Part shown: positions 8,610-16,649 of the stretch, piece after piece
Numbering within the stretch: position 1 is the stretch's first letter
Layout of the letters: the number at the start of each line of letters is the position of its first letter
Source of the DNA: Candidatus Villigracilaceae bacterium
GTDB lineage: Bacteria; Chloroflexota; Anaerolineae; Anaerolineales; Villigracilaceae
Length of the DNA stretch: 64,000 nt
Direction: 5' to 3'
Assembly (NCBI GenBank): GCA_026645935.1
Contig: JAPKMP010000013.1
Coordinates: 82,006 to 146,005 of the forward strand
Translations under genes and position numbers: made by a program
The notes under the pieces: model-generated
What the model was told of the DNA's origin: nothing
Databases searched by the model: none
What the model saw: the letters and a program-made list of their open reading frames with translations, nothing else

Positions 8610-9526
8610 TATTTTTCCCCCACTTTGATGGCGACATTTCCCTTTTTGTGTCCTGCGTCAACATAGCGGTGCGCCTCTACAATGTTTTCCAGCGGATAGC
8701 ACCGGTCAATGACTGCCTTGATCTCGCCCTTCTCGATCAACTCTTTGATAAAGATCAGGTTGTCCATGTGTTCTTTTGTGTCCAGTTTTGCCATTGATAC
8801 AAAGGTCCCGTTTGGGGCGAGAACCTGCGAGTATTGTGATTTGGGGAACTTCGCCAACGTGTCAAAGATGACATCGTAGCGTTCTTCTGTTGCTGTGAAA
8901 TCCTCTTTTGTGTAATCGATGACGTGATCGGCGCCCAGGGATTTCACCATCTCCAGGTTGGCGGTGCTGCACACCCCGGTCACCTCTGCGCCGAAATACT
9001 TTGCCAGCTGGATGGCATACGTGCCGACACTTCCCGATGCGCCGTAGATGAGGACCTTTTGTCCGCGCTGGATATTTCCTTTGCGGAGTAGGCGCAGCGC
9101 AGTAGTCGCACCGATCGGAAGGGCAGCTGCTTCTTCATAGGATATGTTGGCAGGTTTGATTGCCATCATCGCTTTTTCGGGCAGACACTTATACTCGGCA
9201 TAGCCGCCAAAATTCTCCGTTAAGGTGGAGGCGAAGACCTGGTCACCGACCTTGAAGCGGGTCACATTTTTACCAACTGCTTCCACTACGCCCGCAAGTT
9301 CAGAGCCGAAGATCGGTTGTCTGGGTTTTGTGATGCCCAACGCGAGGCGGGCGGGGATCCATACTGCAGCAGGGACGGTAAAACTTCGCATTCGAAAATC
9401 CGCGGCGGTGACTGTAGTTGCGTGGACTTTGACCAGAATCTCATTATCTTTCGGTGTCGGTTTCCGAACCTCTTCGAGTTGAAGAACTTCGGGACCACCA
9501 TATTGGCTTGCTACGATTGCTTTCAT
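8609..9526 (-). CDS. NAD(P)-dependent alcohol dehydrogenase / quinone oxidoreductase (MDR superfamily)
   Basis: 305-residue medium-chain reductase of the quinone-oxidoreductase type. The N-terminus [16 protein letters not shown], the GGYAEY segment and the Rossmann motif [15 protein letters not shown] are characteristic. The structural zinc-binding cysteine cluster of classical alcohol dehydrogenases is absent. The expected reaction is NADPH-dependent reduction of quinones or enones. The ATG at 9526 is chosen because AAGGAG lies seven bases upstream; an upstream in-frame ATG at 9571 lacks a site. It is the first gene of the three-gene unit ending at 7282. Confidence 0.88.
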   Translation of the reverse strand: MKAIVASQYGGPEVLQLEEVRKPTPKDNEILVKVHATTVTAADFRMRSFTVPAAVWIPARLALGITKPRQPIFGSELAGVVEAVGKNVTRFKVGDQVFASTLTENFGGYAEYKCLPEKAMMAIKPANISYEEAAALPIGATTALRLLRKGNIQRGQKVLIYGASGSVGTYAIQLAKYFGAEVTGVCSTANLEMVKSLGADHVIDYTKEDFTATEERYDVIFDTLAKFPKSQYSQVLAPNGTFVSMAKLDTKEHMDNLIFIKELIEKGEIKAVIDRCYPLENIVEAHRYVDAGHKKGNVAIKVGEK

Positions 9527-9580
9527 TTTAGACTCCTTGTTTTTGAAATTATTAAGTGAACCTGATATCAATATTTAAAT

Positions 9581-10264
9581 CTATGCTGTACGGGTTTGCC
9601 TGGTTGTGCCCTTGCGGATGCTCCATTCCGCCACGGCAAGATTGATCACCCAGGCAGCGCCATTCAACAACGCATTTTGAAATTCATTGGGCGTGCCGAA
9701 GATCAGTGCGCCGACCATACCCGTGAATACTTGCGTACCGGCACCAAGACCAAGTGCGTAAGCGCGTGTCATCCAGGCCAGGTGCTGATCAACATCCTTC
9801 CGCAGAATGGCGAGGTATCCCAAGACGATCGAGAGGACCATGCCAGTTCCGAACAGGAGCCGAAAGGCATATAGCAGGTTGCTTGCGCCTTCATGACGGG
9901 GATAGAACACGGTCATCCATACCCCTGAAAGCCCAACGAGAAGTCCAACGGGAACCAGAAACCTGCCAACCCAACGATGCCATTTACTTCCGCGCTGCCA
10001 AAGGCGGCCCACGAACTGGAGCGCGCCAAGCAGGGCATAGACCGCAGAGGCAATAATGTGAATAACCACCGGCGATGGCGAAGCAAAGAAGCGCGCGTTG
10101 TCTGCTGTGATCTCTGCGCCGCTTGCCAATTCGTTCAAGCGTAACGCGCCAAAGATTAGGGGAATGATGCTGAGGAGGATCAGCCCGACGGGCACCCACC
10201 ACGATGTTTGAGTTTTTCTTGCAGGTGATTTGATTTGACTTGTATTTTGAATGATCGCTTTCAT
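9581..10264 (-). CDS. DUF2306-family membrane protein
   Basis: 227-residue membrane protein with about six helices. HIIASAVYALLGALQF, the KWHRWVGR motif, the segment after VFYPRHEG and the DQHLAWMTRAYAL stretch match the DUF2306 (YozB-like) family. Its conserved histidines have been suggested to be metal or haem ligands, but the function is unknown. AAGGAG precedes the ATG. It sits 30 bases after the membrane protein gene ending at 10295, so the two are probably co-transcribed from the duplicated-leader promoter at about 11 kb. Confidence 0.82.
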   Translation of the reverse strand: MKAIIQNTSQIKSPARKTQTSWWVPVGLILLSIIPLIFGALRLNELASGAEITADNARFFASPSPVVIHIIASAVYALLGALQFVGRLWQRGSKWHRWVGRFLVPVGLLVGLSGVWMTVFYPRHEGASNLLYAFRLLFGTGMVLSIVLGYLAILRKDVDQHLAWMTRAYALGLGAGTQVFTGMVGALIFGTPNEFQNALLNGAAWVINLAVAEWSIRKGTTRQTRTA

Positions 10265-10294
10265 CTTAAACTCCTTGGAAAGATTTGTTGGTAC

Positions 10295-10972
10295 TCAGGC
10301 GACACTGCCTGATTCCTGTGAAACGACACCCTGATCAAGCAGGGATTCGGACGGTTTCTCCCGTCGTTCGGAAAAGAGGGCGTATCCCAGCCAGACCATA
10401 GCGGCTCCAATCGGTATCGATGTCAACTGGACGAGCTGATAGGGGAGCAGCGTGAACATGGTGCCCGCCAAAGGACCTGATACCGCAAACAGGGCAGCCG
10501 CCCCGCGCGGCAGGATGCGAGCGCGGAACGTAGCCATGCCAAATAGCAGAGAGCCGAGGACATACAGTATCGATGCGATGGAATAGATTGTTGTGAGACT
10601 GCCAAGGTTCGTTGGGGCACCAACTCCACTCGACAACTGCAACATGCTTTCTACAAATGTTGGAGCTATGGTTGTCAACAGAGGCAGGACGGTGGGTTCG
10701 ATGAATGAAATACACATCTGAACTGCATAATAGATGGTCAGCAGAAGATAGCCAGCCAAACCCTGCCAACCGGTTTCTTCGACTTGTCTGGCGTAGAGCC
10801 CTGTAATACCGAGCAGACCGAAGATGGATATGGAAGTCTTGAAGGAGGTGATGATGATGAAGATGCTGGAATTGACCGGTAGATTGACCGCCTGAATAGC
10901 CGTGAAAATAATCCCTGCCACCACGGCGGATAAGCCTGCCCAACGGATAAGTTTCGGGGTTGTCACTTTCAT
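10295..10972 (-). CDS. Membrane protein, paralogue of 11209-11937
   Basis: 225-residue protein with six to seven membrane helices. It starts at the ATG at 10972, preceded by AAGGAG. IRWAGLSAVVAGIIF, GLYARQVEETGW, FVESML, GMATFRARILPRGAAAL and MVWLGYALFSERR are all shared with the protein at 11209-11937, showing an old tandem duplication. I do not recognise an enzymatic domain. Its upstream DNA (10978-11108) is nearly identical to that upstream of the gene at 11987-12403. Confidence 0.75.
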   Translation of the reverse strand: MKVTTPKLIRWAGLSAVVAGIIFTAIQAVNLPVNSSIFIIITSFKTSISIFGLLGITGLYARQVEETGWQGLAGYLLLTIYYAVQMCISFIEPTVLPLLTTIAPTFVESMLQLSSGVGAPTNLGSLTTIYSIASILYVLGSLLFGMATFRARILPRGAAALFAVSGPLAGTMFTLLPYQLVQLTSIPIGAAMVWLGYALFSERREKPSESLLDQGVVSQESGSVA

Positions 10973-10977
10973 TTTTT

Positions 10978-11108
10978 CTCCTTTTTGAACCGATAAGATA
11001 AGTGTCAGTGGTGACACCCGGCATCGCTGCCTGTTTGGATTTGATTGATGACAATATACAAATCAATGGGGGGAGATGTCTTCCCCAGATGTGGGGATTC
11101 CGGGTGGG
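10978..11108 (-). promoter_or_regulatory. Duplicated leader/operator, copy 1
   Basis: About 130 bases matching 12411-12541 with few differences. The shared landmarks are CTCCTTTTTGAACC, GATAAG, CACCCGGCATCGCTGCCTG, TTGATTGATGACAATATAC and a cluster of GGGGA/TCCCC repeats. It lies directly upstream of the membrane protein gene ending at 10295 and probably supplies its ribosome site, leader and operator. This copy carries degenerate versions of the GTGGGGA repeats. Confidence 0.7.
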
Positions 11109-11150
11109 GATTTATGGAGGATGGGAATGATCGATTAGGTGGAAATTAAG

Positions 11151-11193
11151 TACGCAATGGACAAGCAATCCTACGGTGCTTGTCCATTGCGTA
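11151..11193 (-). terminator. 17-bp perfect hairpin after gene 11209-11937
   Basis: TACGCAATGGACAAGCA at 11151-11167 pairs exactly with 11177-11193 around a 9-base loop. It lies 16 bases beyond the stop codon of the minus-strand gene at 11209-11937 and before the leader of the next gene, as expected for a terminator. The trailing T-tract is weak. Confidence 0.65.
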
Positions 11194-11208
11194 AAGTCTC
11201 TCGCGAAT

Positions 11209-11937
11209 TTACTTGGCTTCGGTTTGGCTAAGCTGCGAGCCTACCTTTCCCGGCACGACTTCCGATGATCTCTGGCGGCGTTCGGAAAAGAGGGCGTATC
11301 CCAGCCAAACCATCGCCAGTCCAACGGGTATCATGGCGATCTTCGCCTGGTATTCGTGCGGAAACATTCCGCCGATGGGGATCAACACGGCTGCGAGTGT
11401 GAGCAAACCACCTGCCCAGCGCGGCAGGACACCAGCACGGAACGTAGCGATGCCAAACAGCATGGGTCCCAAGATATACATGGGTCCCGATAAATTCCAC
11501 AACGTTGGGAGGACTCCAAGGTCAACTGTGGCTGGGATTCCAGTTAACATCCCGAGAAGACTTTCCACAAATGCAGGCGACTCAATTGCCAGGTGCGGCA
11601 GGATAAACGCTTCGACAAATGAAAAACCTGCAACAAGAAAGAACCATATGCTAAACAGGAGGAAGCCGATCAGACCCAGCCATCCGGACTTTTCCACCTG
11701 CCGGGCATAGAGCCCTGCAATGCCGAACATTCCAAAAAAGCCCAGGGCAGTCGCAGCGATATGAACGTTCACCCATGTGGCAGTGGTGACGGACGCAGGA
11801 ACATTCTCTTGATGGAACATTCCGATAATGATGAAGCAAAGCCCTGCCAACATGGCAGACACACCTGCCCACCGCATGAGAGCGGATGCGGTCATAATTG
11901 CCTTGCTCTTTTTGATCGAATTTCCTTTGGCGTTCAT
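11209..11937 (-). CDS. Membrane protein, paralogue of 10295-10972
   Basis: 242-residue protein with six to seven membrane helices and a polar C-terminal tail. ALMRWAGVSAMLAGL, GLYARQVEKSGW, PAFVESLLG, GIATFRAGVLPRWAGG and MVWLGYALFSERR match the neighbouring paralogue. AAAAGGAG lies just upstream of the ATG. A methionine at residue 15 is an alternative start. No catalytic signature is seen. A strong hairpin at 11151-11193 follows it, so it is probably transcribed with the 11987-12403 gene and ends there. Confidence 0.75.
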   Translation of the reverse strand: MNAKGNSIKKSKAIMTASALMRWAGVSAMLAGLCFIIIGMFHQENVPASVTTATWVNVHIAATALGFFGMFGIAGLYARQVEKSGWLGLIGFLLFSIWFFLVAGFSFVEAFILPHLAIESPAFVESLLGMLTGIPATVDLGVLPTLWNLSGPMYILGPMLFGIATFRAGVLPRWAGGLLTLAAVLIPIGGMFPHEYQAKIAMIPVGLAMVWLGYALFSERRQRSSEVVPGKVGSQLSQTEAK

Positions 11938-11986
11938 TTGTTTTCTCCTTTTGAATTCATAAAATAGGTTTTGGGTTTTGGGATAT

Positions 11987-12403
11987 CTACTTCTTCCACG
12001 GATCGCCGGGCGACTTCACAAACTGATCGAAGACATAACCCCAGGGCATCACAAGTGGAACCAACACAATACCCACGAGGTTGTTGATCAGCACCTCTTG
12101 AACGTCCGGAGCTAACTGCCCGGCAGACCATTGGGGGAGCGCGAACGCCAGAACCCAGACAGCCTTCCACAGAAACTCGAAGAACAGCAGTGGCAGCATC
12201 TTGAGCGGGCGATGAATTCCTACTCCTGCCAGGAGCGCCAACCCAGCGAGCACACTGAGCACAACGCTGCCCATGGTCGACAAGTTTGCAGGAGGATTGA
12301 AAATCGCGGGCAATTTATAGATTGCCAGCCCGGTAGCCATGAACGCATACATGGCTCTCAGTAAATAAAGCCTGAAAATCGAAACCTCGGACCTGGAATT
12401 CAT
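11987..12403 (-). CDS. Small four-helix membrane protein, hypothetical
   Basis: 138-residue hydrophobic protein with about four membrane segments (LYLLRAMYAFMATGLAIY, MGSVVLSVLAGLALLAGVGI, FEFLWKAVWVLAFALP and LINNLVGIVLVPLVMPWGY). The ATG at 12403 follows AAAAGGAG. Longer frames upstream run into the duplicated leader and are not coding. I recognise no named family. It is the first gene behind the second copy of the GTGGGGA leader, which suggests that this unit and the 10295-10972 unit share control. Confidence 0.7.
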   Translation of the reverse strand: MNSRSEVSIFRLYLLRAMYAFMATGLAIYKLPAIFNPPANLSTMGSVVLSVLAGLALLAGVGIHRPLKMLPLLFFEFLWKAVWVLAFALPQWSAGQLAPDVQEVLINNLVGIVLVPLVMPWGYVFDQFVKSPGDPWKK

Positions 12404-12410
12404 ATATTTG

Positions 12411-12541
12411 TCTCCTTTTTGAACCAATAAGATAAGCGTCAGTTGACACCCGGCATCGCTGCCTGTTTGGATTTGATTGATGACAATATACAAATCAATG
12501 TGGGGAGATGTCTTCCCCACATGTGGGGATTTCATGTGGGG
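12411..12541 (-). promoter_or_regulatory. Duplicated leader/operator, copy 2, with GTGGGGA repeats
   Basis: Second copy of the roughly 130-base leader at 10978-11108. ATGTGGGGA occurs at 12498-12506, 12521-12529 and 12534-12542, with an inverted TCCCCACAT at 12514-12522. The centre forms an exact 14-base palindrome CCCCACATGTGGGG at 12515-12528. Repeated half sites of this kind look like binding sites for a dimeric regulator, here about 95-140 bases before the start codon. Confidence 0.7.
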
Positions 12542-12547
12542 AGAATC

Positions 12548-12573
12548 AAAAAACCCCGCCACAATTGGCGGGG
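12548..12573 (-). terminator. Rho-independent terminator of the MalT-like gene
   Basis: On the minus strand GGGCCGCC-type stem sequence CCCCGCC (12567-12573) pairs with GGCGGGG (12554-12560) around a 6-base loop, then six T residues (12548-12553). It lies 24 bases after the stop codon of the regulator gene at 12597. Confidence 0.9.
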
Positions 12574-12596
12574 CTTGGGAATTTGTGTGTTTCAGG

Positions 12597-15311
12597 CTAA
12601 ATCAAGCCTAATTCAATTGCCTTTATTACAGCTGCTCGACGGCTATTCACATTGAGTTTGTTGTAAATGCTCTTGGTATGAGTCCGAACCGTGCTCAAAG
12701 CGATGACAAGCTCCTGTGCGATCTCGGGACCCGAAAGCTCGGTCTTGAACAGCCGCAGGATGTCCAACTCCCGCTGACTGAGCGCCTCGACCAGCGACCC
12801 CAAAACTGGTGCGGCGGAAGGAGGCGTTTCCTCCCCGAAACCTTCAAACGCCGACAACAGCCTGTCTGTATAGTCTGGCAGGATCTTGTGTGTGGCAGCT
12901 TCACGGAGCAGTCTTTCCATATCTGCGCCTTCGTCCACGAACATGCGGATATACCCTTCCGGTTCAGCCAACTTCAGGGCGCGTTCCAGCGCGGACAGAG
13001 CAGCAGGGGCATCCTTTTGCATTTGGTGGGCATGCGCCTGCAAGATCAGGATTTCGATGGCGCTTTCCACCCTGCCGCCTTCTTCTGCTGCTTTCAAAAG
13101 GCGCTCCAGCAATCCTATTGCGTCATTCAGCGAAGGTTCTCTATGGCTGCTTTGATATTGCGACATCAATATTCTGGCGAACGTGATTTTCTCGAACTCC
13201 CGCAAGTAGCCGGGTTCTTCCTCAACTGATAACTTCCGTTCACCCGCCCAGGCAAGCGCCTTCTCCAACTCACCCTGCTTGACCCATACCCGTGCTTTCA
13301 ATGCCCTGATGGGTCGAACATTCGGGGCGAAATCACTGAGATACAGGGGCTCTGCCTCATTGAGAAGATCAAAAGCCTCTTCAAGATCGGTCTGGGCTTC
13401 ACGGATTCGTGCCATCGTAACGCGCCAACGGTACGGATTTTTCGGCAACCCATTAAGTTCGCCAAGTTCCCTGCTTTTTAATAGGTGCTGTTCCGCGGCA
13501 ATCAGATCGTTGCGTTCAAGATAAAGTCCGCTCATTCCGACATGCATGTCTGCCGCGCCGCGCAAAGCTGGCGTACCCTGCCTTGTCGCAAGCTGTAATC
13601 CGCGTTCGTAGATGCCCATCGCCTCCCGCAAACGACCTTGCGTAATCCTTATGTCCGCCAGAGTCAAAGAGCCGCCAATCACATCTGAGATGTAACCAAC
13701 GTTCTGCAAATGAGACATACCTTTGGCGAACATCTGATAGGCAGCCTCAAGGTCACCGCTCGTCCAGGACGCGAGCCCTACCAGTGAGGATGCCGCACCA
13801 CGGGGAAAATCATCGTCCTCACGGGCAAGTTCAAGCACTTTGCTTGCATGGCTTGTGGCGTTCGTCACATCGCCTTTCGCAAGGGCAATTGCGGCACGGT
13901 ACAGATGGACTGAACTGGGCAGGCGCTGAAAATCCTCCTGATCCACGTATACAGGTTGTCCCCGAATTTCTTCAGGGGTCACGAGCCACTGTTCGATATC
14001 CCGTAGTCGGGACTCAACACCATCAAACTGCCCATTCTGCATTAGCGTACCGACATAGTTAACATTAAGTACGGGATGATTCTGAAACAGTTTGTCGGGG
14101 AGTGCCTTAAACCAACCAAGCAAGGTGGACTCCTGCCTGCTCTGGCGCATGAATGGTATGGCTTTTTCGATCAGTTCCGCTGCGCGCTCAAAGTCCTTGG
14201 CAGATAATGAATGGCGGATCGCATCCGCTGTCAGGTTATTATTCTCAAACCACTCGCTTGCACGATAGTGCAGAGTAGGAACCAGATCAGGCTGTTCTGT
14301 GAGTAAGTGCATATGAAGCACATCGGCAAAAAGATGGTGATAGCGATACCAATCACGCTTATCATCCAATGGAATAAGGAAAAGGTTTCCCCGTTGAAGT
14401 TGTTCCAATTTGGATGCGCTTCCCGCTTGAGCAGTCACAGCATCGCAGAGGGAACCATTCAGACGTTCAAGAATGGATGTTTGCAACAGTAAGTTTCGAA
14501 CGGGTTCAGGCTGACGCCGCAAAACCTCTTCAGCGAGATAATCCACAATATAGCGATGATCTCCCGCAAATGCCTGAATGAAACCATGGACATCCTGTTG
14601 TCCCTTCATCGAAAGTGCGGCAAGCTGCAGACCGGCGATCCAGCCTTCGGTGCGAGCCTCCAGTGTGGCGACTTCTTCCGCGGCAAGGTCGAGGCTCATC
14701 ACCTGATTGAGAAACTCAGCGGCTTCGGATGGGGTAAAACGCAGGTCCGCGGCACGGATTTCGGTCAATTGATTTCGGGCGCGTAACCGCGGAATGGGGA
14801 CGGATGGGTCTTCGCGGGTGGTGATGACCAAATGCAATTGAGGCGGTAAATGGTCGATCAAAAAAGTGAGAGCATCATCGACCGGTCTGGCGTCCGTGAG
14901 GTGGTAGTCATCGAGAACGAGGATGAAATTATTTGAGAGGCTGGTGATCTCATTGAGTAATGCTGTTAATACTGTTTGAATGGGTGGTGATTGCGGCGAT
15001 TGGAGTGCATCCAGCAATCCCGCCCCCAGATTCGGGGAAATTTTCTGCAATGCACTTATGACATAGATCAGGAAACGCACAGGGTCATTGTCGTTTTCAT
15101 CCAGCGATAGCCATGCAGCCTGCTGCCCGCAATTCACAACCCAATCGCTTGCCAACGTGCTTTTTCCAAAGCCGGCAGGGGCGGAGATAAGGGTTAGTTT
15201 ATGACCCGTGGTTAGTCCATCAGATAGTTGTTTAACTAATCGGGAACGGGCTACTACTTTTGGAGGAAGCAGTGGGATGAAGAACTTGGTGGCTAGAACT
15301 GAAGCAGCCAT
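12597..15311 (-). CDS. MalT-like LuxR-family ATP-dependent transcriptional regulator
   Basis: 904-residue STAND-type activator. The N-terminal ATPase has P-loop APAGFGKST at 44-52 and Walker B LVLDDYH. A winged-helix segment and a long TPR-like superhelix (about 350-820) follow. The C-terminal LuxR helix-turn-helix (about 838-904) contains LSQRELDILRLF and STVRTHTKSIYNKLNV. Family members bind ATP and a small ligand, oligomerise and activate transcription. The ligand here is unknown. The gene ends in a clear terminator. Decayed fragments of a relative of its 5' part lie at 18668-18815. The adjacent two-component genes suggest a local signalling cluster but do not prove a link. Confidence 0.93.
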   Translation of the reverse strand: MAASVLATKFFIPLLPPKVVARSRLVKQLSDGLTTGHKLTLISAPAGFGKSTLASDWVVNCGQQAAWLSLDENDNDPVRFLIYVISALQKISPNLGAGLLDALQSPQSPPIQTVLTALLNEITSLSNNFILVLDDYHLTDARPVDDALTFLIDHLPPQLHLVITTREDPSVPIPRLRARNQLTEIRAADLRFTPSEAAEFLNQVMSLDLAAEEVATLEARTEGWIAGLQLAALSMKGQQDVHGFIQAFAGDHRYIVDYLAEEVLRRQPEPVRNLLLQTSILERLNGSLCDAVTAQAGSASKLEQLQRGNLFLIPLDDKRDWYRYHHLFADVLHMHLLTEQPDLVPTLHYRASEWFENNNLTADAIRHSLSAKDFERAAELIEKAIPFMRQSRQESTLLGWFKALPDKLFQNHPVLNVNYVGTLMQNGQFDGVESRLRDIEQWLVTPEEIRGQPVYVDQEDFQRLPSSVHLYRAAIALAKGDVTNATSHASKVLELAREDDDFPRGAASSLVGLASWTSGDLEAAYQMFAKGMSHLQNVGYISDVIGGSLTLADIRITQGRLREAMGIYERGLQLATRQGTPALRGAADMHVGMSGLYLERNDLIAAEQHLLKSRELGELNGLPKNPYRWRVTMARIREAQTDLEEAFDLLNEAEPLYLSDFAPNVRPIRALKARVWVKQGELEKALAWAGERKLSVEEEPGYLREFEKITFARILMSQYQSSHREPSLNDAIGLLERLLKAAEEGGRVESAIEILILQAHAHQMQKDAPAALSALERALKLAEPEGYIRMFVDEGADMERLLREAATHKILPDYTDRLLSAFEGFGEETPPSAAPVLGSLVEALSQRELDILRLFKTELSGPEIAQELVIALSTVRTHTKSIYNKLNVNSRRAAVIKAIELGLI

Positions 15312-15486
15312 AGATTCATTATATTATAGCAACCCATCCTCAAGATAAAGGTTGTCTGTAATAACCAACAAAGAAGGTTGCATTTTGCCAAATTCGGGAG
15401 CAGAGATGCTGGATGTACTTCAGGTTTCGATCTTGAGACAGTAAACCTTACGAAGATCATGTGATATTCCACATTCCTAAATGCAT

Positions 15487-15858
15487 TCACTTGGAGATTC
15501 GAGCGGATTTTCGGATCGCATCCATCAATTCTCCATTTGGTTTCTTTTTGCTGATAAAGGCAGATGCCCCGGCTTTTATGGCGCGTTCATGATTTGATTG
15601 ATCATCATACAAACTGAGAATAATCACAGCACAGCTTGGAAAGTCACGGTGCAGGCGTTCGGTCAGGGCAATGCCATCCATGCCTGGGAGTTGGATATCC
15701 GTCACGACCACATCGGGTTGGAGGTCACGAACCAATTGCATGGCCTCCCAACCATCAGCTGTTTCACCCGCGACAATGAAATCCGCTTCAGTGCTGAGCC
15801 ACATCCGAAGCCCTTTGCGAGTGCCGGCTTCTTCGTCGACAATCAGGATTTTGATCAT
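15487..15858 (-). CDS. Single-domain response regulator (CheY-like receiver)
   Basis: 123-residue protein consisting only of a receiver domain. The acidic pocket is Asp8-Glu9-Glu10, the phosphoacceptor Asp54 (VVTDIQLPGMDG), the switch Ser82 and the conserved lysine in FISKKKP. The sequence resembles NarL-type receivers (KGLRMWLSTEADF) but the DNA-binding domain is missing. The start is ATG 15858; longer frames upstream have no coding character. No strong ribosome site is seen. Such proteins act by protein contact or as phosphate sinks, so it may tune the neighbouring kinases. It diverges from the NarL regulator at 15982. Confidence 0.85.
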   Translation of the reverse strand: MIKILIVDEEAGTRKGLRMWLSTEADFIVAGETADGWEAMQLVRDLQPDVVVTDIQLPGMDGIALTERLHRDFPSCAVIILSLYDDQSNHERAIKAGASAFISKKKPNGELMDAIRKSARISK

Positions 15859-15915
15859 GCCCACAGTATATAAAGAGAGGATGCAATCCGCATCGGGAGA
15901 AGGTCTGTTTCCCAA

Positions 15916-15933
15916 CTCAGACTTAAGTCTGAG
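15916..15933. promoter_or_regulatory. 18-bp perfect palindrome between divergent response regulators
   Basis: CTCAGACTTAAGTCTGAG reads the same on both strands. Outer bases GGTCT (15902-15906) and AGACC (15932-15936) add partial symmetry. It lies just upstream of TATAAT at 15951 and covers the position expected for the -35 element, so a bound protein would act directly on that promoter. Confidence 0.6.
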
Positions 15934-15950
15934 ACCCATGAAATGAAGGT

Positions 15951-15956
15951 TATAAT
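15951..15956 (+). promoter_or_regulatory. -10 element TATAAT of the NarL regulator
   Basis: A consensus TATAAT 25 bases before the ATG at 15982. The position 17 bases upstream has no TTGACA-like -35 and instead overlaps the 18-bp palindrome, which suits an activator-dependent promoter. Confidence 0.5.
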
Positions 15957-15981
15957 GACTATGTAACCGGGAGGGCTGCTT

Positions 15982-16626
15982 ATGAGCATTTGCATTTTGA
16001 TAGCAGATGATCATGCTGTCGTGCGCCAGGGGTTGCGGATGTTTCTGGAAATGGATGCCGATTTTGAGGTGGTCGGGGAAGCAGAGAATGGGGAGGATGC
16101 CGTCCGGCTGGCTGGCGAACTTCAGCCGGATATCGTCCTGATGGATTTGATCATGCCGGTCATGGACGGTATCACAGCCACGTCCAGGATCCGGCGGCAA
16201 TACCCGGATGTGGAAGTAATCGCTTTAACCAGTGTCCTGGATGATGGCTCTATTTTTGGAGCGATCCGGGCGGGAGCGATCGGGTATTTATTAAAAGATA
16301 CAAAAGCAGATAATTTGATCTATGCAGTTAAATCAGCTGTTGCAGGACAGGTTCAATTCTCGCCCCAGGTTGCAAAACGATTGTTGAAGGAGGTTGATTT
16401 TCCGGAGGCGCCGGAACCTCTGACAGATCGGGAAAGCGATATCCTTCGAATGCTTGCATCAGGGTACTCAAATAAGGGAATTGCCCAAGATCTGAATATC
16501 GGAGAAAAGACCGTCAAAACGCACGTCAGCAGTATCCTTTCAAAATTGGGAGTAACCAGCAGGACCCAGGCTGTTATCTATGCTTTACGAACTGGACTGG
16601 TCATGTTGCCTCCCGGACAATCGTAA
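15982..16626 (+). CDS. NarL/LuxR-family response regulator
   Basis: 214-residue DNA-binding response regulator. The receiver domain covers 1-120 with acidic Asp9-Asp10, phosphoacceptor Asp55 (IVLMDLIMPVMDG), and the lysine of YLLKDTKA. A GerE-type helix-turn-helix at about 146-210 contains LTDRESDILRMLASG and KTVKTHVSSILSKLGV. GGGAGGG precedes the ATG. The histidine kinase at 16650 starts 23 bases after the stop, so the two form a cognate two-component pair. The environmental signal is unknown. Confidence 0.93.
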   Translation: MSICILIADDHAVVRQGLRMFLEMDADFEVVGEAENGEDAVRLAGELQPDIVLMDLIMPVMDGITATSRIRRQYPDVEVIALTSVLDDGSIFGAIRAGAIGYLLKDTKADNLIYAVKSAVAGQVQFSPQVAKRLLKEVDFPEAPEPLTDRESDILRMLASGYSNKGIAQDLNIGEKTVKTHVSSILSKLGVTSRTQAVIYALRTGLVMLPPGQS

Positions 16627-16649
16627 ACCAGTCGGGAGGGTCTCCTTTT

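Noticed and set aside
10978..12541. Duplicated leader as an insertion sequence
   Set aside because: There is no transposase, no terminal inverted repeats and no target-site duplication; both copies end precisely at ribosome sites, which fits control regions.
12498..12542. GTGGGGA repeats as a CRISPR array
   Set aside because: The units are 9 bases at irregular spacing (23 and 13) and one is inverted; there are no cas genes.
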